Positions 1 to 12,179 of a DNA stretch of 64,000 nt are shown here, piece by piece (the stretch's first letter is position 1; every line of letters starts with the position of its first letter). A program made the position numbers and the translations under genes. Origin of the DNA: Zygnema cylindricum (Eukaryota > Streptophyta > Zygnematophyceae > Zygnematales > Zygnemataceae); assembly GCA_037447655.1 (NCBI GenBank), contig JBBHKE010001856.1:569384-633383 (forward strand), written 5' to 3'. The notes beneath the pieces were generated by a model. The model saw only the letters and a list, made by a program, of their open reading frames with translations, did no database searches and had not been told where the DNA came from.

Positions 1-631
1 ACTCATACGTAGGTACATTCTTCGGAATTCCCGCGACCGAATGTTATTTATCCACGTGGCGCAGGTCATGCTACGTCACTAAATGCCAAAGTGACCATTC
101 TGGGATTTCGACGATGATGTGCGTCGTTGGATTTGACTCGAAATGCAATCTTAGCCGTTATAAATACTTGCGCGATATTTGTTTCGCTGTCGAAAAAAAA
201 TGCGCAATATCCGTTTCAAAGTAGTATTGTACTTCGTACTTTATAAAACTTTGTCTATGCATTTCGTATAGAGTTTCAGTTAAATGAATTTGTTCCCTCC
301 TAAATACAAATAAATTTATCACATACTATAGCATTTAGCATTGGTTCTACTCTAATCGGATATAGCTAACCGCTATCGGCCGACTTGACGAACGGCAAGT
401 ACCGGAATCAAATTCCGGGTCCGCAGGTATAATTTTAGTAACCTACTAAAAATAACTAGCTGTTGAACTAAGGCAGCCATGGATCAACCACCCTCTCTAT
501 CCTTTAGTGACTACAACAAGTATGGGGGCATGAGAGAGGAGGTGGAGGCAGGTTGTCCGTCTTTTTCTCTTCTTTTTATACTAACATATTTAAACCTAGA
601 AAATAATATAGAAAATCTATTAATTTAAACA
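1..631 (-). repeat. 3' LTR of antisense copia element B1 (cut by window edge)
   Basis: Reads as the reverse complement of the B-family LTR seen complete at 8,942-9,948 and 53,765-54,772. On the minus strand the LTR starts TGTTTAAATT at 631. Purine-rich sequence (polypurine tract) precedes it on that strand, seen here as the pyrimidine run at 632-640. The window begins inside the LTR, so about 380 bp of its U5 end is missing. A tRNA-like stretch with a GGAATCAAATTCC core lies near 390-410. Confidence 0.85.
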
Positions 632-3600
632 CTCCCCTTATTTTCTAGTCTAAGTTTACCTTCAATTTTAGTCCACATTTTTCTCTACAATATTTCAATT
701 TAGGAGAGGGCACTGGTTTTGTCATCATATCAGCCACCATTTCCTCATCAGATCTATATACAAGATTCACAATCTTATTCTCAACTTTTTCCCTCACAAA
801 ACTCAATCTTATGTCTATATGCTTAGCTTTAAAATGATGTTTTGGATTAGCTGCAATTGCAATGGCAGCTTGATTATCACAAAACACTTCATGCACTCCC
901 TCCTTCATATACCCCAATTTTTGCAGCAAGGATTTGACCCACATCAACTCTTTCACAGCAGAACAAGAGGCCATGTACTCAGCCTCCATAGTAGACAGAG
1001 CAACCACCTTTTGTTGCTTACTGCTCCAACAACATGCACCTTCCCCAACATACAACACATACCCAGAAGTGCATCTTCTCATAGGTTCGTCCCCATAACT
1101 AGCATCACTCCAAGTAGTGATGTCAGTGTGTTCCCCTCCCAAATGCAACCATAACTCTCAAGTTCCCACCAGATATCTCATGACTCTCTTGGCTGCCTTC
1201 TAGTATTTTTTCTTAGGATCATTAAGACTCTTACTGAGTACTCCAACTGCTGTCGCTATGTCTAGCCTAGTATAGTTCATAAAATAGATTAAACTTCCTA
1301 TGACCTGTCTATAAGGGATAGACTTCATAAACTATCTCTCTTATGGACTCATCTGATCATCTAAGATCATCACTCCTCCTTCTACACTCCCATCACTTAC
1401 TTTTTTGAAGTCCATGGGAGTGGTACAAATGTTAGCATTTTCCATCTGGAATTTTTCAAACATATTACCTATTGCTTCCTTCTGAGTAAGTTCGATAATC
1501 TTCTTCCCCGTATCTCTCTCCATTTGAATCCCCAAAATATATCTTACCTCCTCTAAATCCTTCATATCAAATCTATTTTTCTAAGATCCTTCTTTAACTT
1601 ACTGATTTTTTTCAAAAATTTACTCAACATAAGCAGATCATCGATATAAATTGCAATAAAAATGACACCATTCTCAACTTCAAAAATATAGATAAAATTG
1701 TCAGAGCTGATACCAATATATCCCAGACTAGTGAGAAACTCATCTAGTTTTTTATTCCACTCTCAAGGAGCCAGTTTTTGTCCATATAAGAACTTTATGA
1801 GCCTGCAAACTTTGCTCTCTTCTCCTTCTTCCACAAACCCTTCGGGTTGTCTCATGAAAATTTCTTCCTCTAACTCACCATTAAGAAAAGCAGTCTTAAT
1901 GTCCATCTGGTATATTTCTATGTCTTCTGCTACTGCCATATTGAGGAAAATCCTTACTGATGGTAACCGAACAACTAGAGCAAAGGTCTCCTCATAGTCA
2001 ATCCCCTCCTTTTGGGTGAACCCTTTCGCTACCAATCGAGCCTTATATCTCTCAATGGTATTATTTGGGTTCAGTTATAGTTTAAATACCCATTTACACC
2101 CAATACGTTTTCTGTTTGGAGGACATTCTGCTAGTTCCCAAGTATTTGCTTCGATGATAGAAGTCATCTCATCATTTATGGCTCTAATCCATCTTTCTTT
2201 CTCTAAACTATTCACTTCCTTTGAGTAAGACTAAGGCTCATCTGGGTGAGATAGCTTAGTTACCTTATGAGCGGCTTGTTTATCTTTTATCGTTTTGCTG
2301 CTCCTCCTTCCTCCTTAAAACTCTGAAGGTGGAATTGATGGAAGTCTTCGATTTCTTCTCACTGTCTTATCGGCTCCCTTATCCATGGAAGCCAGTTTTT
2401 ATCGCGCTTCTTCTATCTCCTTGAAGTCCATAGGAGTATGTGAGGTTTTTGGTGAGTCCCTTGTATCTTGGATCTCCCCTGAATGTGCAATAACGGTTTC
2501 ACTCATGTCCCTTTCGGGAACGACCGAGTTATTCTCACTTTCGGACTGAAATCTGATTCTTATCTTCTTTGTATATTTGAAGGGGTCAAATGACTTCCCT
2601 TCATCCATGACAACTAAGTGTGTGACCAAAATGATATTTTTCTTTGCTAAGTCATAGACTCAATATCCCTTAACATCCTCAACATATCCCATAATGTATC
2701 TAAGTTTTCCCTTAGCATCTAGTTTCCAGTTTTTCCAATCCGTGTCAAGACTGTAAACTTAGCTACCGAATACTTTAAGGTGTGAGATATGTGGTTTTTT
2801 TCCAACCCATCACTCATAAGGTGTCACTCCCTTTACAGCTAAGGTAAGGGCTCTATTCTTAATGTAGTTGGCAGAGTTCATTGCTTCAACCCAAAATCTC
2901 TTTCCTATTTTCTTGTCTGCCAACATAATGCATGCTCTATCTCTTAGTGTTCGATCGAATCTTTCAACTACCCTATTTTTATCTGGGTTATATGGTACAG
3001 TTTTCAGATGCCGCACTCCCTCATCTCTTAGATATTCCTCAAACTTGTTAGAGGTATATTCCCCCCCATTATCACTCTTTATCCTCTTAATGGGGGTTCC
3101 ATGCAACTTCTACCTCGAAGCTTTATATTCTTTAAAGTAAGTTGATGTTTCAAACTTTTTTTTCAGAAAGTAGACTCTAGAGTATTTAGATGAGTCATCG
3201 ATTATTGTCATCATAAACCTCTTTCCTCCAGCCGAAGTTACTTTTGCAGGTCCCCAAATATTTGTGTAGACGAAATCTAACACTTTATCATCTCTATATG
3301 TGGCGTCCTTAGGAAAGGGAAGTTTGTGAGCTTACCTTGAGCACAGCCACTACAATCATCCATCATTTCATTATCCCCAAACTGAATCCTTTCTACTACC
3401 CCAAGCTTTTTCATTTCCCTCAACCTATCGAAATGCACATGCCCCAACCGCTTATGCCTAATCATCAACTTATGAACACCAACATAGTAAGCATTATTTT
3501 TCTCATTAATCAAGTTAAGCCTAAACATTCCTAGGCTACCCTTATCTGCCGTGAAGTAAACTTAATCCCCATACTTAGTTGTAAATACTCCTTTTTTGGT

Positions 3601-3673
3601 GAAGGTAACAAACTCTTTGTCATCTAACACAAACGTGTGACAAGATTTTTACTCAGCTGAGGAATGTAGAGTA
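632..3673 (-). pseudogene. Copia B1 pol remnant (integrase, RT, RNase H)
   Basis: Antisense copia polyprotein remains. On the minus strand the order is: pre-integrase zinc region (3,528-3,277, with RHKRLGH and CSGCAQGK), integrase core (3,106-2,810, with SDNGGEYTS and the ERF..TLRD segment), a linker (2,629-2,399), RT (2,035-1,763, with ARLVAKGFTQ-like start and MDIKTAFLNGELEEEI), the end of RT (1,565-1,341) and RNase H (1,148-645, with TTWSDASYGDEPMRRCTSGY and DNQAAIAIAANPKHH). Stops and frameshifts separate the pieces. Gag, most of the protease and the 5' LTR are absent; homology ends at about 3,673, in the segment just after the protease, where a sense-strand element begins. Confidence 0.85.
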
Positions 3674-3689
3674 TATGTGAGAATGTAAG

Positions 3690-6600
3690 TATAGAAGAGG
3701 TTGGGTGGTTCATAGACTCACAGGCCTAAATGCATATGTGCCAAGATAAGAGGTGGTTCACTAAATTGAGAAAGATCCGAATACTTGAGATAGAGTACGA
3801 AGATGGTAGAGTATAAACCACAATTTTAGTTGGAACTGTTGACTATAAGGTTTTAGTTGATGGAAATGCCGCAATTGTAACTGTCTCAGAAGTTCTTTAC
3901 ATTCCACATCTTAGCAAGAACCTAGTCTCAACAGCTGTCCTAGATAAAAAGGTGTTTCAAAGAGGAACTAGGAAATGAATCTTCACAGCAAGCTTTGATA
4001 ATGAGGTTTATTTCATAGCTGTGAAGGGTAGTCAAAGAATGTTTAGAATTGTTTCTTTGCAATGAAAAGAGTGTTCTCTACTCGTGTGCACGTGAGATGA
4101 TGCTTTGGCACAAAAGGTTAGGGCATATGCACCTAGATAGATTAACGAAAATGAAAAAAATGGGAATAACGGAGGGTATTACTTTTGAGGATGATGAGAC
4201 CTTCGATGATTGTAATGGATGTGCCCGAGTTAAGATTCATAAACTTCCATTTACAAAAGCAACCACATTTAGAAGAGAGAAAGTATTGGATCTAATTCAC
4301 AGTGATTTTTGGGGACCTTCTAGGTATGCTTCACATGAGGGGAAGAGATGGATGTTAACCATCACAGATGATTGGTCTAGATACACGAAGGTATACTTTA
4401 TCAGACATAAGTTAGTGGTATTGAGATGTTTCAAGGAGTATAAATAATAGAGTGAAAACTACATGAAACTTAATAAAAGAAATAAGAAGTGATAATAGGA
4501 AAGAATACACCTCAAGGGAATTTGAAGAATATCTTAAAGATTAACGAATTTATCATTAGAAAATTGTTCCCTATATTCCGAAACAAAATGGAGTAGCACA
4601 AAGAGTGAATAGAACTTTATGAGATATGTTGAGAAGTATGTTAACTGATAAGAGGATATGGTTGCAGTTTTGGGCCGAGTCTATAAACTATGTTAATTTC
4701 ATCAAGAATAAAGTCGTTACTTCAACAAATAAGGAGGAAACTCTGTATGAGAGGTGGACAAGAAGAAAGCCTTATTTGTCTAGTTCGAGGGTGTTTGGAA
4801 GTCAAGTCTATACTTTGGATTTCGATAAGACTAATTAAAAATTAGAGGGGAGAGGGAAACCATGATATCTTGTAGGATATGATGAGAGCACAAAAGGATA
4901 CCGAGTGTATGACTTGAAAAAGAGAGATATAATTTTGTTAAAACACAAAGTAGTGATGTATGAAAAGAAGTCCATTGATCTATTCAAATATAATAAGGAA
5001 GTCAAAATCAGATTTGAAACGGATCAATTTTCTGACTTTGACTTTGAAAATGAATAGAATGAAGATAGAGAAAAAAAAAATCTGTAGATCTACCAAAGAG
5101 GAGGAAAGGACAACATCCAAGGTAACGCCACAATACGAAGTGGAAACCGATGAGGAATTTGATGAGACACCGGAATTGGAAGATAAGGGAGCTGAAAATC
5201 TTCCTAAAAGAAACCCAAGGATTCTTTCCATTCCGGCATCCAATTTTGAAGGGAGAAGAAAAAAGTAGTAAACAACTTCAAAAAAGACAAGTTAATAACC
5301 AACTCACAAAGATGTCTCACCCAGATGAACCTCACACATACTTAGAGGCTATAAATACCCCAGAAAGTAGCCGGTGGATCACTGCTATAGATGAAGAAAT
5401 GGCCTCCATCATCGAAGCCAAAATATGGGAGTTGGTAGATTGCCCAACAAACCAAAAACCGATTAGATGTAAGTGGGTTTTAAAACTTAAATTAAACCCA
5501 GACAATACCATTGAGAGGTACAAAGCTAGGTTAGTTGAAAAAGGTTATACTCAAAAATAGGGGATAGACTATAAAGAAACCTTTGTACCAGTAGTCGGAT
5601 TTCCTTCTGTTACAATTCTTTTAAGTTTAGCAGGAGCAGAGGATATAGAAATACACCAGATGTATATTAAAACGACTTTTTTGCATGGAGAGTTGGAACA
5701 AGAAATTTACATAAGGCAACTGAAAGGATTCGTGGAAAGTGGGGAAAAAAGAAAGGTATGCAAACTGATAAAATCACTTTATGGGCTTAAACAAGACCCT
5801 CGATAGTGGAATATAAAACTAAACGAATTTTTGACCGGTTTGGGGTACATCAGAATTAATTCAGATCACTCTATATATTTATTTGAGGATGAGAATTGAG
5901 TGATATTTATTGCTATTTATATGGATGATTTGTTGGTCTTAAGCAAGTCGTTAGATAATATTAACAAACTAAAACAGGATTTTAGAAGCCTTTTGATTTG
6001 AAAGATCTCGGCAAAGCAAATTACATTTTGGGAATTGAAATGGAGAGAGATAGAGGGAATAAGATTATATGACTCACTTAGAAAGAAGCAATCGGTGATA
6101 TGCTAGAAAAATGTCTCATCGAAAAAACAAACGGATGTACTACTTCATGGATCTAAGAAAGTGTTTGAGGGGAGTGAAGAGAGAGGAATATTGATCATTA
6201 ATGATGAGATGGATAAGATAGAAAGAAAATATATGGAAAATATCCCTTATCGACAGATTGTAAGAAGTTTAATATATTTTATGAACTGTACCCGTCCGGA
6301 TATAGCTGCAGCTGTAGGGGTCCTTAGTGGAAGTCTAAATGAACCAAAAAAGAGAGATTCGGAGGTTGCCAAAAAGGTGATGAGGTATCTAGTGGGGACA
6401 AAGTAATTGTGGTTTCATTAAGGAAGGGAACGTGAGCACACTGACATCACCACTTGGAGTGCAGCCAGATATAGAGGTGTGCCTTTAAGGCATTGCACGA
6501 CTGGATATGTGCTGCGAATTGGATCCGGTGCATGTTGTTGGAGTAGCAAGCAACAAAAAGTAGTTGCTCAATCCACTATGGAGGCTCAATACATGGCTTC

Positions 6601-6905
6601 CTGTGCTGCCACCAAAGAATTAATGTGGGTTAAATCTTTTTTTGAAAAACTTAGGTTCATGAAGTCTGGAACTCAAAATGTTTTTTGTGATAATCAAGCT
6701 ACTATCTCTATTGCTGCTAATCCAAAACATCACTTCAAAGCTAAGCATATGGATATTAGACTAAGATTTGTCAAAGAGAAGGTTGAAAATAAAATCATTA
6801 AACTGGATATAAAATTGATAGAGAAGTGATTGCAGACATGATGATAAAACTAGTGCCTTCCCCTAAGTTGATTTATTGTAGAGAAAACTGTGGTTTAAAT
6901 TGAAA
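3690..6905 (+). pseudogene. Copia C pol remnant
   Basis: Polyprotein broken by many stops and frameshifts. Recognisable blocks: pre-integrase and integrase N-terminus (4,049-4,447, with MLWHKRLGHMHLDRL, CNGCARVK and HSDFWGPS), integrase C-terminus (4,626-4,838, IWLQFWAESINYVNFIKN), start of RT (5,150-5,560, RCKWVLKLKLNPDNTIERYK), RT palm with YMDD near 5,920 instead of the YVDD of families A and B, and RNase H (6,161-6,829, with CTTGYVLRIGSGACCWSS and DNQATISIAANPKHH). The reading frame is too damaged to be functional. Confidence 0.8.
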
Positions 6906-6927
6906 AGTGACTAATAATTAAAACAAG

Positions 6928-7814
6928 TGTTGAAAAGAGGTAATTAATTGTTCACTTCTCTATTTTAGCTATACTTCAAAGAGAGAGAGTGAGGATCAAA
7001 GGCACGCCATGGCTCTAGCCATATATAGATAGTGGCAGATTTAGAAATAGAGGATATTTTACCAAAATATTGCCTACAACCTTTTGAGCCTAAGTCCGTG
7101 GTTCACTATATAGTCCTTAGCCTTATCCATTAAGGCATTACCGAAATGATACACGTGACGGATTTCAAAGATATAAAAACATTAACACGACGGCTAATTA
7201 ACACCTAACTAACGAAGAGGAAACATTCATGCACGTATGCGAATCTCAACCGTGTAAAACATATTTTGATCGGACGACCAGCATTGTAGCCGCCACCCGA
7301 AGTGAGATTTTGGCGTAATTTGGAGATTGCGTCACGCGGTGCCACGTGGCGCGACATTATTTGATACCGGAGAAGATGGGAGGAGGAACCATGGCTACCG
7401 ATTTGAGAGGGTGTCACCTTGTAGACCATGTCGTACAATGGACGTACAATAAGTACATCGCCCATTGTACCTTCTAATACTATATAGTGTTCCTATTGGA
7501 CTAAGGTTTAGTAATAGATAGTCGTGAGTAGGTAGACCAAGACTTACTGATACTTAGGTACCTCTCGCTAAGAGAACTTGTAACTATAAAAGTCATCTTT
7601 GACCAGCCATAACTTACTGCTCAGGGGAGCAAATTCAGTGATTCTTTTTGTGTTTGACTCAAGGGAGTTTTGTCCTCACAAGAGTGAGGGTGGTCAAAAT
7701 ATTTGTGTGCCTAGGCGGCACTTATTTAGTGGGAAAGTGGAAGGGGCAAATATTATCCTAGAGGCTTTACATAGGCTGCTCATTGTGTGGGTCAATGGAG
7801 ACCATAAAATTTCA
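6928..7814 (+). repeat. 3' LTR of copia element C
   Basis: Starts TGTTGAAAAG just downstream of the RNase H remnant and ends ...AAATTTCA at 7,814, about 887 bp, giving the usual TG...CA ends. The last 250 bp resemble the corresponding part of the A-family LTR (ACTCAAGGGAGTTTTGTC, GCCTAGGCGGCA, TCCTAGAGGC) but the first part is unrelated. A gypsy fragment begins immediately after. Confidence 0.7.
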
Positions 7815-8620
7815 CGTTTGACCAGTTCTTTGAAAATGTCATCATCGACGTACGCGGCTTTAATCCTATTTAACCACTTCTTTTCAACTTGCACCGTACT
7901 TGTTACGGCACTGACTTTCTGATCGTGAGTTTTGTCGACTACATCGGTAGCCTCCAAAGTACCATCGTTGTGATCTTGCGGTGGTTGTAATACGTACTTT
8001 GCAGTTGACGTAGCAACACCCCGTCTCATTGATAGAGCATGCGCTGGGTTTGTCTTGCCCTGTTTGTTTTCAACGGTGAACTACGGTTCGAATGTTGTAA
8101 GAAGGTCATCCACCAAGCGTGCTTCTTGGACAATTTCGGCTGCGTTAGCAAAAATTGTAGAGCATAATAGTCGGTAATTACAATGATTTGCTTCCCTTTG
8201 ACATAGCATTTCCATACTTCCAACGTGTTAATGATAGCCAGTTTTTCATTCTCATGAGTTGCCCATTTGAGTTATGTTACTTTTAACTTTCTACTATCGT
8301 AGGCAATCGTTTGAAGTTCTTTTCCATGATCTTGCATGAGGATTGCTCCAATAGCCGTATCACTCGGGTCGGTAACCACTGTCCAAGGTAATGCGAGATC
8401 GGGGACATTTAACACAAGTGCGGTAACCAACCATTCCTTTAGCTTGTTAAAGGCTGCCTCTTGCGCTATCTTCCACTCGTAAGCATGTCATTTTTGAGCA
8501 AGTCCGTGACGGGTGCATAAATTTTTGCAAAGCTCCCCACGAATCATCGATAATAGAAGCATAGCCGAAGGACGCTCCTCAATTTCGTGACATTTTACGG
8601 TTGCGGCCACGCCTTAACTG
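7815..8620 (-). pseudogene. Ty3/gypsy RT-RNase H fragment
   Basis: Minus-strand translation gives a gypsy-type RNase H: VVTDPSDTAIGAILMQDHGK, then IAYDSRKLK, HENEKLAIINTLEVWKCYVK and VITDYYALQFLLTQPKLS, followed by the linker AAYVDDDIFKELVK that normally precedes the integrase zinc finger. TDPSD replaces the usual TDASD. There are stops and frameshifts. No gypsy LTR, protease or integrase core is present, so this is a fragment of an element that the C and B copia insertions cut up. Confidence 0.75.
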
Positions 8621-8941
8621 TGTTGAAATCACTAGATTTAGGGGGCATTTTCTAGGTCTAAATTTAATAAAATAAACGGAAAAAAATAGGCACCCTGCCT
8701 CAACCTACTCTCTCTAGCCCTCATACTTGTTGTAGTCACTGAAAGAAAGAGAGGATGGTGGAGCCATGGCTGCCTCTAGCTCTATAGGCAGGGCAAAAGA
8801 GTGACTTTAGTCACTCTCAATAAAATATTGAGTCCGGCAAGACTCCAACCTCCAACCAACAGAGCGAGGCGTAATCGTCTACCTTAGCCAATTTGTCGTA
8901 TGTTTTAAATACTGGGGTATCGTCAATGGACAAGTGAAACG
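8621..8941 (+). mobile_element. Deleted copia B2 remnant (LTR start joined to gag scrap)
   Basis: Begins TGTTGAAATCACTAG like the B-family LTR and follows it for about 280 bp, then jumps at about 8,900 to a short gag segment reading YWGIVNGQVKR, which normally lies over 100 bp into the internal region. The next B LTR starts at 8,942 directly after ...GTGAAACG, so B3 appears to have inserted into this remnant. Confidence 0.7.
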
Positions 8942-9948
8942 TGTTGAAATAACTAGTTTATGGTATTTTCTAGGTCTAAAAATAATTAGCGGAAACAGAT
9001 AAAAAAAATGGAGGCAGCCTTCCTTCATCTTTTCTCTCTTGCCCCCATACTTGTTGTAGTCATTGAAAGAGAGAGAGACTGATGGAGCCATGGCTGCCTC
9101 AGCTCTATAGGAAGGACTAAATAGTGACTTAAGTCACTCTCAACAAAAAGAGGAGTCCGGCAGGACTCGAACCCCCGACCGGCAGAGCGCGGCATAGCCG
9201 TTAGCTCTAACCAGTCTGTCGTAAAAGTCTCTTAAGAGATATAGGGTTTGATTAGTATTTAACCTATTGTATAATACTGAAACCATTTAACTAAAATATG
9301 GACGAATGAACATAGAACTTGTTAAGGTTTAGTGCGAAACGTCATTTTGCACGAAACAAATGAATCAGACATTTGTTTCAACGGTCGACATTTGATGTCA
9401 GATTTAATTTGACGGCGCACATCATCGTCGATTTCACGGAATGGTCACTTTGGCTTTTATGGAGGTGGCATGACCAAGCGCCGCGTGGAAGGATTACATT
9501 CGGTCGCGGGAATTCCAGAGAATATATGAACGAGTGGAAAAGTGACACGTGTCCACTCAATAGCCTTGTCGTACACTGGTCGTACAAAAAAGACATCCGC
9601 CGAAGTACCTTTGCTATACTTTACAGTTATATGATTCGTTTATATTTCAGTAGATAGGGGTTGTGAGAGAGGTTTAGGACTTAGGAAATTTTGGTAGGTA
9701 GTCACCTCTCTCTCTAAGAGAGCTTTGTATAAATTGGCATTTTCGCATGCTCATAACTTATCGGCTAGTTGGCACTTTTCAGTGATTCATTTTGCTATGG
9801 AATCAGCTGACTCCAAGCTGCATAGGGTTGCAGTCAAATTATCATATTGCCTTCCTACAGAGGAATTGTTGTGGCGTGAAGTGGGTTAGTTAAATACTAT
9901 CTAGAGGCTTCCTGTATTCTATAGTCCAATGGAGGACACAAAATTGCA
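8942..9948 (+). repeat. 5' LTR of copia element B3
   Basis: Complete B-family LTR of 1,007 bp, starting TGTTGAAATAACTAG and ending ...AAATTGCA. It is followed at once by the primer-binding site GATTATGGGCCCACC. Its last 20 nt contain the gag start codon (ATG at 9,929). An antisense tRNA-like block lies at about 9,152-9,222. Confidence 0.85.
9152..9222 (-). other. Antisense tRNA-like module inside B-family LTR
   Basis: On the minus strand the segment reads a D-arm-like ACTGGTTAGAGC and, about 35 nt later, GGGGGTTCGAGTCCTGC. It includes a perfect Pol III B-box consensus (GGTTCGAGTCC, 9,164-9,174). The T-arm can pair at four of five positions, but I find no matching acceptor stem, so this is not a functional tRNA gene. 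Equivalent degenerate blocks occur at the same place in other A and B LTRs, for example near 55,396-55,475 with GGATCAAATCC. Confidence 0.5.
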
Positions 9949-10987
9949 GATTATGGGCCCACCCTCTAAGGTGCCCACCTTCAATTAATATAGGTTCATC
10001 TATTGGGAAGCCATGATGATGGGAGCTTTGTGCGAAAAACGATACTAGAGTAACGTCAGTGGACAAGTGAAACGTCCACTTTGGGGAACTCCACCAAGAT
10101 TTGGAGGAGTAAGGTTTCCTACAGCAACGGATGCCTCAGCGTAGGAGGAAGATGATGGGGACATCAATGTGTCTGAAAAGGGGAAAGGGAAGGAGACACC
10201 TGTTACTCATATTGCCACAGTACCAAGAGCGACGACCGTGAAGACCGCGGGGAACGATACTCAAATGTGGGAGGATGTAAACATGGCTGCCAAAAACTTC
10301 ATTCTGAGGCACCTCACTCAAGCTTTGGCCACCCCTCATCTTCACATTTACAAGGCCGAGGAGTTCTGGGTGAGTTTGGTGGAGATTTATACAGTAGGAA
10401 CTATTCAGGAGCTTTAGTTGGCTGAGCAAAAGCTAGTGAGTTACACTTACAAAACGTGAAAGATGTTAGATTACTATAATGTTCTTTCTTGTTTGTATAT
10501 GGAGATGGAAAGTGTTGGGTGGACAGGTACAATGAAAATAATAGTTAACACCCTTATCATGAAGTTACCAGATGAGTACGAAAACATAGTGTATCGAGTA
10601 CAGGAAATGCCTAATAGTTCATGGAAATAGAACACAGTGGTTAGGATGATACTTGTGCAAGAATACACAATGGAGATTAGGAGAGGAGGAAAGAGCATTC
10701 AAGCTTAAGCAGCAGGAGGGGACCGACGGGGGAAGGACCAGAAGAAACAGTACAAAGGAGAAAGAGATCATTCGGAGGACCGAGGCCCCCAAAATGTCTT
10801 TGTCATTTTTGCACAAAGCCGGGACACTTCATCGCAGATTCTGTCAAGCTATCGGAGTTGTTGATCAAAGAGAACCGTGGAGGGGGTTCTTTGAAAGAGA
10901 AGAAAAATGTACTTGTGGTAACAAAAATGATAAGAAAAACTGAGGATGAGTCTTCTAACGAGGATGGGGAGCTTCTTCTTGACAAGA
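9929..10987 (+). pseudogene. Copia B3 gag remnant, start codon in LTR
   Basis: ATG at 9,929 lies inside the LTR and the frame crosses the primer-binding site as MEDTKLQIMGPPS. Downstream are the gag helical region (NMAAKNFILRHLTQALATPHLHIYKAEEFW, 10,282-10,370) and a zinc-knuckle zone near 10,800, ending in the acidic ELLLDKR segment at 10,987, where a TG-rich repeat replaces protease. In-frame stops (for example at 9,966 and 10,416) and frameshifts make it non-coding. No pol follows. Confidence 0.75.
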
Positions 10988-11078
10988 GGTGTGTGCGTGT
11001 GCGCGTGTCCGTGTGTGTGTGTGTCTGAGGTATGTTTGGTGTGGGTATGGGTGTGGGTGTGTTTAGGTGGGGGTGTGT
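10988..11078 (+). repeat. TG-rich microsatellite
   Basis: Imperfect (TG)n with GGTGTGGG variants. It sits exactly where the B3 gag homology stops. The following 67 bp, up to the A3 LTR at 11,146, show no recognisable feature. Confidence 0.8.
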
Positions 11079-11145
11079 TAAAATCAATATATTTACGAAG
11101 TATTTTTTACATCTTTAATAGGAAAAGAAAAGCATAGGCAGTTTG

Positions 11146-12179
11146 TGAAACACTGAGACATCGATAAGTCCTCAGAGTAAACAGCTCACCGAAGCCTGTA
11201 AGATAACTTTGACCCCTTTGTGTTTCAGGAAGAATAATTGCCACCCTGGCAAAAAAAAACTCTGACCACCTTCACCTTTGTAAAGGGAAGACTCCTTTGA
11301 GTCGATAGCAAAAAGAATCTCTGAATTTTCTCCCCTGAGCAGTAAGTTATGGAGGGTTAAAGTTGATCTTTTCTACGGAAGCTCTGTGGGAGAGAGGGTC
11401 CTATCTACAAATTTTTCTAAGTTCTATCTCTCTCACAAACACTATCTACTGGTGTACGGCACCAATCATATTAAACTGCCGTACATTAAAGTACAACAGC
11501 CGGTGTACTTTTTATATGGAAATTGTACGACATGGCCTAAAAGTCGACACATGTCATATCCAGATTCGGTGTAGTAATCCTCGGAGATATCGCGATCCAA
11601 CGCAATTTTGCCACGTGTCATTCGATGTGGCAATGACCATAAACCGCCAAGAATCTCTTCTGCAATCTCGGCTTTCTTCCCAACCGTCAGATTAAATGTA
11701 GATTTCTATCGGAGCCGTCATAAATTCATGCGCGGTATTTTTTTCTTGTCCATACCGTAATCCGTACGTTTACATAACGGGTTCTATGTAACCGTAAACA
11801 TTCGCCATTAAATGACTTTTCCTACTTGGTAACATATAAATACAAATCAAACCTAATAGTAGGTATCGGAACTTCTAGACTTAACGGCTAAGGCTACCGG
11901 CTACCGGCGCTTTGACGGTCGACAAATATCAGGATCAAATCCTGTCATCGACATATACACCTTTTAGTAAATAAACCTTCTTATCTGTAAATTGATTAAT
12001 CTATTTTCCGTAAACCTCTCGATAGCCTAGGTAGCCATGGCTCTAGCTTCTTCTCCAACTTCTCGGTGACTGCAACAAGTGTGGGAGTTTCAGAGAGAAG
12101 TTAGAGGCAGACTTCCTCGGCTTCTTTCTATATTCCAATTTAGACCTAAAAAATAATGAAATAACCACTGATTTCTACA
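11146..12179 (-). repeat. 3' LTR of antisense copia element A3
   Basis: Reverse complement of the A-family LTR, 1,034 bp. The plus strand reads TGAAACACTGAGAC at the left end and ...GATTTCTACA at the right end, so on the element strand it runs TGTAGAAATC...TTTCA. The pyrimidine run right of 12,179 is the polypurine tract on the minus strand. Confidence 0.85.

Larger units (their letters stand above)
3674..7814 (+). mobile_element. 5'-truncated copia element C with 3' LTR
   Basis: Sense-strand copia element lacking its 5' LTR and gag. Homology starts at the protease active-site region near 3,690 (WFIDSQA*MHMC, where the family normally has DSGAS) and runs through integrase, RT and RNase H to a 3' LTR that begins TGTTGAAAAG at 6,928. 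The LTR differs from those of A and B, so this is a third family. It abuts antisense element B1 head to head. Confidence 0.8.

Noticed and set aside
819-1154. Antisense open frames overlapping copia pol (here and at many other places)
   Set aside because: Shadow frames of the RT, RNase H and integrase remnants, with no features of their own.
9152-9222. A true tRNA gene on the minus strand
   Set aside because: B-box and D-arm-like words are present, but no pairing acceptor stem or convincing anticodon arm, and it lies within a repeated LTR.
10803-11087. Thr/His-rich 94-aa frame
   Set aside because: Encoded by the complement of the TG microsatellite.
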